From JBBDRV01 sp040905285 (GTDB taxonomy: Bacteria > Bacteroidota > Rhodothermia > Balneolales > Balneolaceae), in assembly GCA_040905285.1 (NCBI GenBank), contig JBBDRV010000169.1, forward strand, positions 1 to 27,591: DNA of 27,591 nt, in the 5' to 3' direction. The notes beneath the pieces are model-generated. The model was not told the origin of the DNA. It saw only the letters and a list, made by a program, of their open reading frames with translations, and did no database searches. Positions within the stretch are counted from its first letter, which is position 1; every line of letters begins with the position of its first letter. The position numbers were made by a program, and so were the translations under genes. This document shows positions 1-8,156 of this stretch, piece by piece.

Positions 1-390
1 ACACTTATTATTCGGGCCTTACCCGCTGTCCGGATATGGCCGGGAATGCCTGATGCCGGAACAGGCTGCAGGCACACTCACTGCCTTGAAAAGAAGTATA
101 TCGATCCGTTATTGCAAAGGCATAGCCTCTTTTTATGAAATGACTGTAAGAGACTTTATTACATAAAACATTTCCTGTTTACAATAATCCCGGCCCGGCT
201 CTTTATGACGAGACTGTTAATGTTATTACCACATGTGCCGCTGTATGTTTTCCACTTGATCATTGATCCCGTACCGGTATCATCCGGATCTCTTTTCACA
301 ACAGGACCGGTCCGTGAAATGCAGCGCCTCACAGACGGCAGAGCGGGTGGATCAAATCCGAAAGCTTCCCGCACCACCGGCATGAGGAGG
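1..390. other. Left-edge stretch without a recognisable gene
   Basis: No recognisable gene lies here. Two plus-strand frames are open from the left edge, to a TGA at 136-138 and a TAA at 164-166. The second reads as a plausible C-terminal tail (its last residues are MTVRDFIT), so the 3' end of an upstream gene could be present, but I cannot identify it. The minus strand has stops close to the edge in all frames (near 5, 19 and 78), so no minus-strand gene runs off the left side. No clear terminator follows the WbqC-like gene that ends at 391. Confidence 0.4.
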
Positions 391-1053
391 TCACTTCTCC
401 CAAATCCGAAAACTTTCCGGGCCGAACTGGAACAGGATATCATACAGCGAGCACCAGGGTTCAAATCCCCCAAAATGCTGCCGGTAGCGGGGATGGGTAA
501 AATCGGGATCTGTCCGCTGTTCCCCCTGACGCTGATAGTGGCGGGAATCATGCTCCTGAAACAGGGTTTCGGCCGACAGTTCCGCGGCCAGCCGGTCCGG
601 GTCCGGCGTATAGTCAAGCAAATCACTTGACAGCACCTCCCTGTCACGGATATCCAGCTCCAGAAACCGGAAGAGCCTGTGCCGGAGAAACAGGACAAAC
701 GGCAGCAGATAGTCAAAGTTCTCCCCTTCGGTAAAGTCCGACCGTATTTCAGGTTCATAAAAATCGTAATAAAGGCTGTTGCGGTAGTTGCAGGTCAGTG
801 AATGAAGGATGGGGGAGATCCAGTCCCGATCATGATCGATCCGGACTTCGCGGATGATTTTTTTCCTGTCTTCAGTCCGGACCGGAATGTTGATATACTG
901 AGTGCCGCCGGGTGTGCGGATCACTGCGCGGTGTACTCTTCCCTTGCGGGACCAGCGCTCCAGATCCTGCAGGACAGTGCGGTCGGCCTGCATCATTGCG
1001 GCAAGGTCATACAGGTTCGGTGCAAATGTGGGTTGTAGCAGGGCAAGCTTCAT
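391..1053 (-). CDS. WbqC-like family protein
   Basis: The product is about 220 residues and begins MKLALLQPTFAPNLYDLAAM, which matches the N-terminal pattern of the WbqC family (a 'LLQPxxxP' opening followed by a helix). It ends with a segment resembling the family's C-terminal 'DLLFxxGPES' block (here DILFQFGPESF). WbqC members occur near surface-polysaccharide and glycolipid genes and are proposed to act in O-antigen or amino-sugar chemistry, but the reaction is not established. An in-frame ATG four codons upstream (1065) is possible; I prefer 1053 because the conserved motif starts there. The gene lies 25 nt downstream of the antiporter gene on the same strand, so the two are probably co-transcribed. 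The length looks complete and I see no frameshift. Confidence 0.75.
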   Translation of the reverse strand: MKLALLQPTFAPNLYDLAAMMQADRTVLQDLERWSRKGRVHRAVIRTPGGTQYINIPVRTEDRKKIIREVRIDHDRDWISPILHSLTCNYRNSLYYDFYEPEIRSDFTEGENFDYLLPFVLFLRHRLFRFLELDIRDREVLSSDLLDYTPDPDRLAAELSAETLFQEHDSRHYQRQGEQRTDPDFTHPRYRQHFGGFEPWCSLYDILFQFGPESFRIWEK

Positions 1054-1078
1054 AATGCTATTCACTATAGACCGGTAT

Positions 1079-2866
1079 TCATCCGGCCTGCTCTTCTTCC
1101 AACACGTCTTCTTCCAGTACGTCTGATTTCAAAACGTCTGCGGGGTTCTCTCCGAACACCCGTAAGATAATATATAGAACCGCTAACCCGGCAGCAAGAC
1201 ACCAGACCGGATGAACCCACTCGAATGCAGCAGGCAATTCCCCTGCCACGAGGGCGACAACCGCCACTACCAGGGCATACGGCAGCTGTGTGCGAACGTG
1301 GTCTATAAGGTCACAGGCCGACGACATGGAGCTGAGAACCGTTGTGTCTGAAATAGGCGAACAGTGGTCGCCAAAAACGGCCCCACTCATCACTGAACTG
1401 ATCGATCCCAGCAGTATCGCATAATGGGCGCCGCCGGCGAAACCGATGCCGGCCCCCATGGAGACGGCCAGCGGAATAACAACCGGAAAGAGGATAGCCA
1501 TTGTTCCCCATGACGTGCCCGTGGAGAAGGCCGTAACAGCGGCAATAAAAAAAACCAGGGCCGGCAGCAGCAACAGGGGAAGGGAATCCTGCAGCAGTGA
1601 AGCCAGGAAAGCGCCGGTTCCCACTTCCCGGGTCACATTCCCCAGCCCCCAGGCCAGAACTAGAATGATCACCGCCATCAGCATGGACTGCATACCACCC
1701 ACCAGTGCCTCGAGCGTTTCTGTCACCGTCAGTATCCGCTGGAAAAGGACCAGCGCGGTTGCCAGCGCACAGCCCGTAAATGAAGCCCACAGCAATGCGG
1801 CGAACGGATCAGCCGCCCCGATGACAGCGGTAAATGACCGTTCATTCCCCGCCAGCCCTGCAGCGCCTGTACTATACAGGCCCGCAAGCGCGACACCGAT
1901 CACTGCCAGAACAGGGACGGCTGCATTATACCACCTGCCGGGTTTGCCACCTGACGCACGGAGCGATTCCAGAGTGGTATCGGCGGCAGGCACGGATCCG
2001 GGCCGAAGCACCCCTCCGCCCGATATCGCCCGCCGCTCGGCAAGCAGCATGGGACCGAAATCCTTTTTCATAACGATGATCATCAATACAAAAAAAAGTG
2101 CAAGAAAAGGATAAAAAAGGAATGGAAGCGAGTGGAGAAAAACGATAAAGGCATTATCCGCCCCGGCCTGAAGCTGTGCAGCAGCGGCTCCGTCGGAGGT
2201 CTGTGCGGCCAGACTGCTGAAAGCATTCTGTATCTGTGTGATTTCAAATCCAATCCAGGTTGTAATGACGGCACAGACGGCGAGAGGCGCTGCCGTGGAA
2301 TCGATGATATAGGCCAGCTTTTCTCTGGATATCAGCAGGCGATCCGTCACCGGACGGAGGGCACTCCCCCGGATCAGGGTATTCGCATAGTCATCGAAAA
2401 AAATCAGGATACCGGAAAACCAGGTGAACATCTGGCCCTGGGTCCTGTTTTTTGCTACTTTTTCGAGCCGGTCCACGACGCCTGCTGTTCCGCCTCCGCG
2501 GGACATAACGCCGACCATACCGCCGAGAAGAAGGCTGAAAACCACGATGGTCACATGGTCCGGCTCGGTCAGTACACCGATTAAAATATCAAGAGACTGT
2601 TCAGTTCCGGCGAGCGGGTTATGGCCGGACAGGAACAAAGATCCGGTCCAGATGCCGGCAAAAAGAGAGAGCACAACCTCCCGCATGACCAGTGCAAAAC
2701 CGATGGCCATGAGAGGCGGCAGCAAACTGATCCACGAACCATAGATGTTGTGAGACTCGGGGGACGGCCCGGGCTGGGCATACAGACAGACAAATCCGGA
2801 CATCAGGATCAGCACAAACGCACAAATCGTGCTGACGCCGGTTTTCTTCATAAGGCTGTTTTTCAT
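1079..2866 (-). CDS. NhaC-family Na+/H+ antiporter
   Basis: This 595-residue polytopic inner-membrane protein probably exchanges Na+ for H+ (or a related organic-ion couple) across the cytoplasmic membrane. Diagnostic NhaC-family segments are visible: FFDDYANTLIRGSALRPVTD around residues 155-175, STGTSWGTMAILFPVVIPLA around 440-460, and GDHCSPISDTTVLSSM around 498-513. The N-terminus (MKNSLMKKTGVSTICAFVLI) is a hydrophobic, signal-like helix preceding the first NhaC segment, longer than in many family members. The C-terminal tail carries three 5-residue repeats of the form DVLxx, encoded by a 15-nt tandem repeat. It is the first gene of a probable two-gene unit with the WbqC-like gene, and is divergent from pcm across 255 nt. 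Substrate specificity within the family cannot be read from the sequence. Confidence 0.88.
   Translation of the reverse strand: MKNSLMKKTGVSTICAFVLILMSGFVCLYAQPGPSPESHNIYGSWISLLPPLMAIGFALVMREVVLSLFAGIWTGSLFLSGHNPLAGTEQSLDILIGVLTEPDHVTIVVFSLLLGGMVGVMSRGGGTAGVVDRLEKVAKNRTQGQMFTWFSGILIFFDDYANTLIRGSALRPVTDRLLISREKLAYIIDSTAAPLAVCAVITTWIGFEITQIQNAFSSLAAQTSDGAAAAQLQAGADNAFIVFLHSLPFLFYPFLALFFVLMIIVMKKDFGPMLLAERRAISGGGVLRPGSVPAADTTLESLRASGGKPGRWYNAAVPVLAVIGVALAGLYSTGAAGLAGNERSFTAVIGAADPFAALLWASFTGCALATALVLFQRILTVTETLEALVGGMQSMLMAVIILVLAWGLGNVTREVGTGAFLASLLQDSLPLLLLPALVFFIAAVTAFSTGTSWGTMAILFPVVIPLAVSMGAGIGFAGGAHYAILLGSISSVMSGAVFGDHCSPISDTTVLSSMSSACDLIDHVRTQLPYALVVAVVALVAGELPAAFEWVHPVWCLAAGLAVLYIILRVFGENPADVLKSDVLEEDVLEEEQAG
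1094..1138. repeat. 15-nt x3 in-frame tandem repeat at the 3' end of the antiporter gene
   Basis: Three consecutive 15-nt units (1094-1108, 1109-1123, 1124-1138) end in cacgtc, tacgtc and aacgtc. The first two match at 13 of 15 positions. In the coding direction they give DVLKS, DVLEE and DVLEE in the acidic tail of the NhaC protein. Because the unit is a multiple of three the frame is kept. Confidence 0.8.
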
Positions 2867-3121
2867 TTCCGCCTGCTTTTCATGCGCTTTTTATGCGTCT
2901 TTGAGGCACTGTCTCAGTTGTCGCGTGCGTCCCGTGCAGCCCTGCGGCAGTTCATTTCTGTAGCAGTTCATTTCACGGAATCAACTGAAAATACAAGCAT
3001 TTGCATTCAAAACAACGGCTTGCACATGACAAAGCCGGTACCGGCAAGACAAATACCTTTTCAGTCAGCTTTTTTATATAATGAAGGGACGCAGGAATAG
3101 AAGCCATAAATGGGATAACCG
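2867..3121. promoter_or_regulatory. Divergent promoter region between antiporter and pcm genes
   Basis: A perfect TATAAT (3077-3082) within a T-rich run lies about 40 nt before the pcm start and is a candidate -10 element for the plus strand; no good -35 is visible. A perfect 12-bp palindrome, GCCGGTACCGGC, lies at 3034-3045 between the two divergent genes and could be an operator. An imperfect 16-nt tandem duplication beginning gcagttcatttc occupies 2947-2962 and 2963-2978. Confidence 0.45.
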
Positions 3122-3796
3122 TTGGTAGACAGCAGCAAGGCCAATCGAAAATATACCTATCGAAGAAACAAGCTGATAGAGAAACTGAGGGGAAAGGGTA
3201 TTAAGGATGAAAACGTCCTGTCAGCGATGAATGCCGTTCCCCGCCATTCCTTTGTCGATACCGCTCTTGAAAAAAGGGCTTACGAGGATTCCGCACTTCC
3301 CATCGGCAAAGGTCAGACCATTTCCCAGCCGTACACTGTCGCCGCCCAGACCGAACTCCTGGAGGTGGCCCCCGGAAATAAAATTCTTGAAATAGGAACC
3401 GGCTCCGGCTATCAGTCCGCTATCCTCTGCGAGATGGAAGCGGATGTCTTCAGTGTGGAGCGACATGAAGAACTCTACCTCAGGGCCCGAAAAATACTTC
3501 AGGACCTCAACTGCCGCATCCGGATCAAACTGGGTGACGGCACCCTTGGCTGGTCCGCCTATGCGCCCTACGACCGGATCCTGGTAACGGCCGGAGCCCC
3601 GGTGGTTCCACGGGAACTGATCGGACAGCTCAGTCCGGGCGGCAAACTGGTTGTTCCCGTGGGCGACCAGGAGAAACAGATGATGGTGCGGGTCACCCGC
3701 ATTTCAGAAGATGCATACGAAGAGGAGCATTTTGACAATTTCAAATTTGTTCCCCTCATCGGCAGGAAAGGATGGAAGGAAGAAGATCAGCGATGA
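3122..3796 (+). CDS. pcm: Protein-L-isoaspartate O-methyltransferase
   Basis: This 224-residue cytosolic enzyme transfers a methyl group from S-adenosylmethionine to L-isoaspartyl residues in aged proteins, starting their repair. The family signature is clear: AVPRHSFVD (38-46), GQTISQPYTVA (64-74), and the SAM-binding motif ILEIGTGSGYQSA (88-100), followed by GDGTLGW (138-144) and the VTAGAP block (155-160). The start is taken as TTG at 3122; an upstream in-frame ATG at 3110 meets a stop after one codon, so no earlier ATG works. No strong Shine-Dalgarno sequence is seen. The 3' end overlaps the next gene by ATGA, which suggests coupled translation with two outer-membrane-type proteins, an unusual partnership for a cytosolic repair enzyme. 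Confidence 0.93.
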   Translation: MVDSSKANRKYTYRRNKLIEKLRGKGIKDENVLSAMNAVPRHSFVDTALEKRAYEDSALPIGKGQTISQPYTVAAQTELLEVAPGNKILEIGTGSGYQSAILCEMEADVFSVERHEELYLRARKILQDLNCRIRIKLGDGTLGWSAYAPYDRILVTAGAPVVPRELIGQLSPGGKLVVPVGDQEKQMMVRVTRISEDAYEEEHFDNFKFVPLIGRKGWKEEDQR

Positions 3797-4386
3797 CACC
3801 CCGATCCTGGTTTCAGCGAATGCGGCATGTCTGGCTCCCTGTTCTCCTTCTTCTGTCAGCCTCTCCCGAAATGAAAGCCCAGGGCGCTTTTGAACAGTCA
3901 CTGGCCGGTGCCGGAATATCACCGGCAGTCTTCCAAAGTGAATTGAGGGACTACTGGCAGACCGGAAGCGGGCTGGCTCTCTACTGGTCTGTCCCGTTTT
4001 ATGCCGGTGACCTGGAATTCCGGGCGGGGTTTCTCCCCATGAAATCCCGGCGGCAAAATATACCGTCGATAAACAATGTCTTCACCACATTGAACTGGAG
4101 AATGCCGGCAGAGCTGACACGGAGACTGTCCGTGTCGGGAGGATTTCTGATCGGGAACAATTTCATGTACAGACCCTCAGCTGGTATTATGGACGGGCCC
4201 GAGAGTGAATTTATGGCCGGACTGACCGGCATGATCCATTTCAGGCTGTCCCCGACACTCTCTTTGCGCGCCGGCCTGGAACAGATCCGGATCTATACCT
4301 ATCACAAAATCAATCTAACCTCCCCACAGATGGGAATAGAGGTTCATTTTGATTCCCCCCGCTGGTTGAAACAACTACTGCAATGA
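3793..4386 (+). CDS. Small exported protein, beta-barrel-like
   Basis: I do not recognise the family. The product is 197 residues from the ATG at 3793, chosen because it overlaps the pcm stop as ATGA. It has a signal peptide: a basic start, the core VWLPVLLLLSAS and a probable cleavage after MKAQ near residue 29. The rest alternates polar and hydrophobic residues in short strands (for example GSGLALYWSVPFY, FRAGFLPM, RLSVSGGFLIGNN, TLSLRAGLEQIRIYTYH), as in small outer-membrane barrels or periplasmic beta-proteins. Its stop overlaps the next start as ATGA, so pcm, this gene and the receptor-like gene form one translationally coupled run. It may be an accessory to the receptor-like protein; that is inference. 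Confidence 0.75.
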   Translation: MTPRSWFQRMRHVWLPVLLLLSASPEMKAQGAFEQSLAGAGISPAVFQSELRDYWQTGSGLALYWSVPFYAGDLEFRAGFLPMKSRRQNIPSINNVFTTLNWRMPAELTRRLSVSGGFLIGNNFMYRPSAGIMDGPESEFMAGLTGMIHFRLSPTLSLRAGLEQIRIYTYHKINLTSPQMGIEVHFDSPRWLKQLLQ

Positions 4387-6452
4387 CGTACCCGATCTGT
4401 TTTTTACTCCCCGAGAACCGGGCGGGGCGGCTGTCCACCGCTCTTTCAGCCTGGCTGATACTGGGCGCAGCGGCTGAACACCTGCATGCCCAGATTCCCG
4501 ACAGCCGGGATTCCCCTGATATTGTTATAACAGCTGACGAAATAGACGAATCGGGCATTACCCGCCTGCATGACCTTTTCCCCCTCTTCAACCACTGGAC
4601 CGGCTACAGCATCAACGGACAGGACTGGACAGCCGCAGCCGGAGGGCTTTCGGTTTATGAAGAGGCCGGCTGGATCGTGATGATAGACAACCATCCCGTC
4701 TCCCTGTCCACCCCCGGAGGGACTTCCTTCAACCGGCTCCCCGTTTCTCTTCAGGAAATTGAAAAAGTGATTGTCATCGATACCCCCCGTCAGTACCGGG
4801 GATTGACTGCCGATCGCGGGCTGATTCACATTATTACGGAAAAGTCCCGGATGGGCTGGACAGCTGATGTCCGGCTTATGACCGGAAACGAGATTAATGA
4901 TCCCGGCCCCTATGAATTCACAAACCTGAAATCCCCCAATGAGGAACGCATCGGACCTGACGCGGACATTGTCCTGGGACACCGTACGGACAGATGGCAC
5001 CTGCAGGGCAGCGGCTCGGTTCAGCGGCATCGAAGCACGGATGTTCCCATCGAACGGCGGATCAAGGATATGCTTTTCACCGGCAATTCCTTTGGATCCC
5101 CCACGAACCTGACAAACACCTGGCACGTCCGAAGCGGCTATCACGGCAGTCATCTGGCACTTAATATGCAGGGGGGATTCGTGAGATCCCGTGACTTCCG
5201 GTTCATGCGGTCTTTCGGCAGGGAGATCCCGGTCATGTTCAGGAACCTGTACGGGGGAGTCGATGCAGCCTGGAATGCGGGGGAAAAGATGACCGTCTTG
5301 CTGAGGACGACATTCGACGACCGGGAGCCGGATTACCTCCCAAACCGGATCGATTACCGGTTTGACTTAAGGCAGGTCGACCTCTCCCATCATGCGGGGC
5401 TCGTCCGGGACAGTGACTCCCGGCAACTCTCTGCAGGCATACTGATTGAGCAATCCCGGGCGGAGGGAAATTTTGAATACCCTCCGGACCGGATCCGGAT
5501 CTGGTCGTTCCATACACAATGGATCGAAACATTTTCCGAAAAGGTCAGCCTGACAGCTGAATTCCGCCTGTCTGCAGACGGCGGCAGCAATGCTGCAGAC
5601 GATGAGCGCCCGGTCCGGAATCAGGCACATACGGCCGGTCTCCGGACAGAATGGAGACTCACAGACCGGCAGTTCTTACGGCCGTATCTCTCTTACAGTG
5701 AACGCCTGCCTGCAGAAACAAGGAATATCTGGTTCTGGACGAAAAGGGGGTATGGCGGGCTGTCACCCTTCGAAATCGGGACGGATGCCGTGCCTGAAAG
5801 AAGGACAACCGCACTCACGTCCGCCGGAGTGCGCTGGGAGTATCTCATTCCGGACCTGCTCAACATCAACCTGCATGGCTATCACAGCCGGACTACCGGC
5901 TATTTTCTGAGCAGACAGTCCTACAGTATAGTACGGCCCCACCAGTGGTTCGGGCACGACGGCGTGCGCTTTTATCCTGATGAAGAAGCGGCCGCCGCAG
6001 GTCTGGACATGCGCCTCCGGTTGCACAGTACCGACAGATTAAGCCATACCCTGTCCATGGGAATCCGAACCATTACGGGGGCGACAGGAGAAATGAAAAA
6101 AGCGCTTCAGGAAATTCCGGGTCGGCGGTTCAGATTGGCCACATCCTACACCCCCGCTGACGGATTTCAGCTATGGGGCAGTCTCGGGATAAAATCTGCC
6201 GCAGTATGGCACGAATTTGACGATGTGGACGGGGAGATTTATACGGACCAGCAGCAACTTGCAGAAGGCGTATACAGTAATCGTACAGGCTCTGCTGCCC
6301 TGCTTGATGCAGGAGGCCGGAAATCTCTTCTGGGAGGCCGGCTCTGGCTGAGCTTCATCCTGAAAAATCTGCTGAACCGGTCCTATTCACACCATCCTGC
6401 AGGTGCCGGTGAAGATCTTGCCCTTTATGTACAGTTAGAGATCGGGTTGTAG
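4383..6452 (+). CDS. TonB-dependent-receptor-like outer membrane protein
   Basis: The 689-residue product has an N-terminal export signal (core STALSAWLILGAAAEHLHAQ, probable cleavage after HAQ near residue 36). A plug-like domain of roughly 45-155 contains DIVITADEIDESGITRLHDL, a VMIDNHPVSL strand, and the LQEIEKVIVIDTPRQY...RGLIHIITE pattern typical of the end of a receptor plug. About 530 residues of alternating beta-strands follow. No carboxypeptidase-regulatory-like N-terminal domain and no clear TonB box are visible, and the protein ends in Leu rather than Phe or Trp. The ligand is unknown. The ATGA overlap with the upstream exported protein suggests joint expression. It converges on the lipase-like gene with only 13 nt between stops. 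Confidence 0.8.
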   Translation: MTYPICFLLPENRAGRLSTALSAWLILGAAAEHLHAQIPDSRDSPDIVITADEIDESGITRLHDLFPLFNHWTGYSINGQDWTAAAGGLSVYEEAGWIVMIDNHPVSLSTPGGTSFNRLPVSLQEIEKVIVIDTPRQYRGLTADRGLIHIITEKSRMGWTADVRLMTGNEINDPGPYEFTNLKSPNEERIGPDADIVLGHRTDRWHLQGSGSVQRHRSTDVPIERRIKDMLFTGNSFGSPTNLTNTWHVRSGYHGSHLALNMQGGFVRSRDFRFMRSFGREIPVMFRNLYGGVDAAWNAGEKMTVLLRTTFDDREPDYLPNRIDYRFDLRQVDLSHHAGLVRDSDSRQLSAGILIEQSRAEGNFEYPPDRIRIWSFHTQWIETFSEKVSLTAEFRLSADGGSNAADDERPVRNQAHTAGLRTEWRLTDRQFLRPYLSYSERLPAETRNIWFWTKRGYGGLSPFEIGTDAVPERRTTALTSAGVRWEYLIPDLLNINLHGYHSRTTGYFLSRQSYSIVRPHQWFGHDGVRFYPDEEAAAAGLDMRLRLHSTDRLSHTLSMGIRTITGATGEMKKALQEIPGRRFRLATSYTPADGFQLWGSLGIKSAAVWHEFDDVDGEIYTDQQQLAEGVYSNRTGSAALLDAGGRKSLLGGRLWLSFILKNLLNRSYSHHPAGAGEDLALYVQLEIGL

Positions 6453-6465
6453 GGAATTATGCCTC

Positions 6466-7737
6466 TTATTCAGACTCCGTGAACCACAGGAATGTCTCCA
6501 GGAAAAAAGGTATGGCAGCACTGCGGTGAGTACCGTGGGGGATACGAACCAACTCCACGTCTTCGGTACCGGCATCCCTTAGATTCTGAACGGACTGCTC
6601 CGCCTCTGCAAATGGAAGGATCCGGTCCAGGTCCCCATGATAAATACGCAGGGGAGAATTCACCCTGAACCGGGATAGATCATTTTCCCGAAAGGCACTT
6701 CGCAATTCACTTTCCGGTCCCGCCTGAATATTACTTGTGATATAATTGTTGCGAAACCTGTTCAAAAACAGATCGCCGGTCCTGCCGGTCAGCCGGTCTG
6801 CAATCTCATCTCCCGTGAATTCGCCTCCGAAAAGATCTTCGGATTCAATAATCAGATCATAGGGAGATGAAAAAAATGTATTCATGGGCCTCTCCGGGAA
6901 ATAAACATCCGCATAGGCCTGAAGGAAAAGAACATAGTACGGTGCAAAGCCCAGTTCCTCCTGCTGCAGAATGGCGGAAGCCAGCTCTTCCAGATTGTAT
7001 GCACCCCCTCCGGCAGAGGCTGCGGTTACTTCAAACTGCTGCCGGGGGTCGGCCTGTATTCCCCGCAGCAGCGAGAGTGTTGTTGACCCGCCCTGCGAAT
7101 AACCGGCTACAAATAAATCCCCGGTCCACTCCGCCTCCAGGGATTCCGTAAGCTCAACAGCTGCACGGAGCATGTCAAGGCTGACAACAGCTTCGGAAAA
7201 AGATACCAGGTAAGGCGGGGAAAAGTTGCTGCTTTCACCCCAGCCGAGAAGATCGGGCATGACCGTAATGAAACCGGCAGAAGCCATCACCGGAGCAAAA
7301 TTCGCCCAGACTGTATTTACCGGCCCTTCGCCTGCATCCAGTCCGGACGGAATGTCACTGAGGGAAACATTCGAGGGGACTTCATCACGATGCAGAACGG
7401 TTGTCCTGTGAAGACTCAGCATCGCCGAAAGCTCCTTCTCCTGCGGCAACAGCAGGACCCCCGAAGCCAGTACAGGGTTACCTCCGGGATCTTCCGTAGA
7501 ATAGACCACCCTGTATAGTTTGATGTCATATGTCAGGAGCAGCTCCATGCCGGTGGGATAGATGTCAGCGATCTGATCGGACGAAAGCGTCCCGATCTCC
7601 TGATAGGACGAGAGGGTATCCCAGTGTTCAGCCTCCTCCCCGTCGTCTGACCGGAATATGTCGCACCCGGCTGTCAACCAGGCCAGCAGGAATGTTCCCA
7701 GATATAAAAGAACCCGGCGGGCATATTTTCTGTTCAT
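6466..7737 (-). CDS. Lipase-like alpha/beta-hydrolase lipoprotein
   Basis: The 423-residue product starts with a lipoprotein signal ending in the lipobox LTAGC (lipidated Cys25), so it should be anchored to a membrane outside the cytoplasm. It has an alpha/beta-hydrolase fold pattern: MPDLLGWGES, the nucleophile elbow GYSQGG with Ser214, an acid strand YHGDLDRILP (Asp371 likely), and a C-terminal HGTHRSAA with His404 (or 401) as the catalytic base. The layout resembles secretory lipases and acylhydrolases. The substrate is not determined. The leader contains a 17-nt tandem duplication and five CAGAGT/ACTCTG words, the last touching the ATG. Confidence 0.82.
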   Translation of the reverse strand: MNRKYARRVLLYLGTFLLAWLTAGCDIFRSDDGEEAEHWDTLSSYQEIGTLSSDQIADIYPTGMELLLTYDIKLYRVVYSTEDPGGNPVLASGVLLLPQEKELSAMLSLHRTTVLHRDEVPSNVSLSDIPSGLDAGEGPVNTVWANFAPVMASAGFITVMPDLLGWGESSNFSPPYLVSFSEAVVSLDMLRAAVELTESLEAEWTGDLFVAGYSQGGSTTLSLLRGIQADPRQQFEVTAASAGGGAYNLEELASAILQQEELGFAPYYVLFLQAYADVYFPERPMNTFFSSPYDLIIESEDLFGGEFTGDEIADRLTGRTGDLFLNRFRNNYITSNIQAGPESELRSAFRENDLSRFRVNSPLRIYHGDLDRILPFAEAEQSVQNLRDAGTEDVELVRIPHGTHRSAAIPFFLETFLWFTESE

Positions 7738-7788
7738 CAGAGTGTGGTTTTTTACAGAGTTTTCAGGCAGACAGAGTTTTCAGGCAGA
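7738..7788 (-). repeat. 17-nt tandem duplication in the lipase leader
   Basis: The 17-mer cagagttttcaggcaga is present twice in perfect tandem (7755-7771, 7772-7788). A degenerate third unit starting cagagt occupies 7738-7754, directly next to the lipase ATG. Further CAGAGT words start at 7785 and 7830. Read on the coding strand, ACTCTG therefore recurs five times in about 100 nt before the start codon. Confidence 0.85.
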
Positions 7789-7992
7789 GTTTTTTTGCCA
7801 GATATCAGTTCATCATATCAGGCGGAAGACAGAGTTTTTCAGCCGGTGACCGGTACGACAGACTGAAACCTGAACCCGTTTTAAATCATTCCTGATTTTT
7901 AAAATTTTCATCAACATTAAAATAGGTGTAAGTTTTATGACTGTACTGAATAATCGGGGATTGCGTGCTTTAAGATTGCCTGAAGATACTAT

Positions 7993-8022
7993 CTATACGG
8001 GGTGCAACTATACGGCGTGCAA
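7993..8022. repeat. 15-nt tandem duplication
   Basis: The units ctatacggggtgcaa (7993-8007) and ctatacggcgtgcaa (8008-8022) differ at one base. They lie about 135 nt upstream of the phosphatase gene. Confidence 0.85.
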
Positions 8023-8156
8023 TCGTTTCGGGATCCGGCTTCTCCGAGTCATCCGCCGTCCCCGGCCGGCCGTGCCGGACATCCTCCGGTCCCCCGGCAG
8101 TTCATCGCCTGTGCATCAGAAATCAAAACCTGTTCAATAAAAGCGGCCGGAAATAC

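Larger units (their letters stand above)
7738..8156. other. Divergent intergenic region with two tandem duplications
   Basis: No convincing gene is found. This divergent region serves the lipase-like gene (minus) and the phosphatase gene (plus). It contains a 17-nt duplication next to the lipase start and a 15-nt duplication at 7993-8022, both listed separately, and an AT-rich centre around 7880-7935 that could hold promoters. A 67-codon reading frame from 7937 runs through the second duplication; I do not believe it is coding. Confidence 0.5.

Noticed and set aside
159..758. Minus-strand reading frame of about 200 codons over the WbqC-like gene
   Set aside because: It overlaps most of the well-supported WbqC-like frame, is rich in Arg, Ser and Cys without any motif, and looks like a frame shadow.
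2621..3100. Plus-strand reading frame of 159 codons crossing the antiporter 5' end
   Set aside because: It covers the antiporter's coding start in antisense, then runs into the intergenic palindrome and promoter, with no recognisable motif.
7937..8140. Possible 67-residue gene before the phosphatase
   Set aside because: The product is low in protein-like character, Arg/Pro-rich, and includes the 15-nt duplication.
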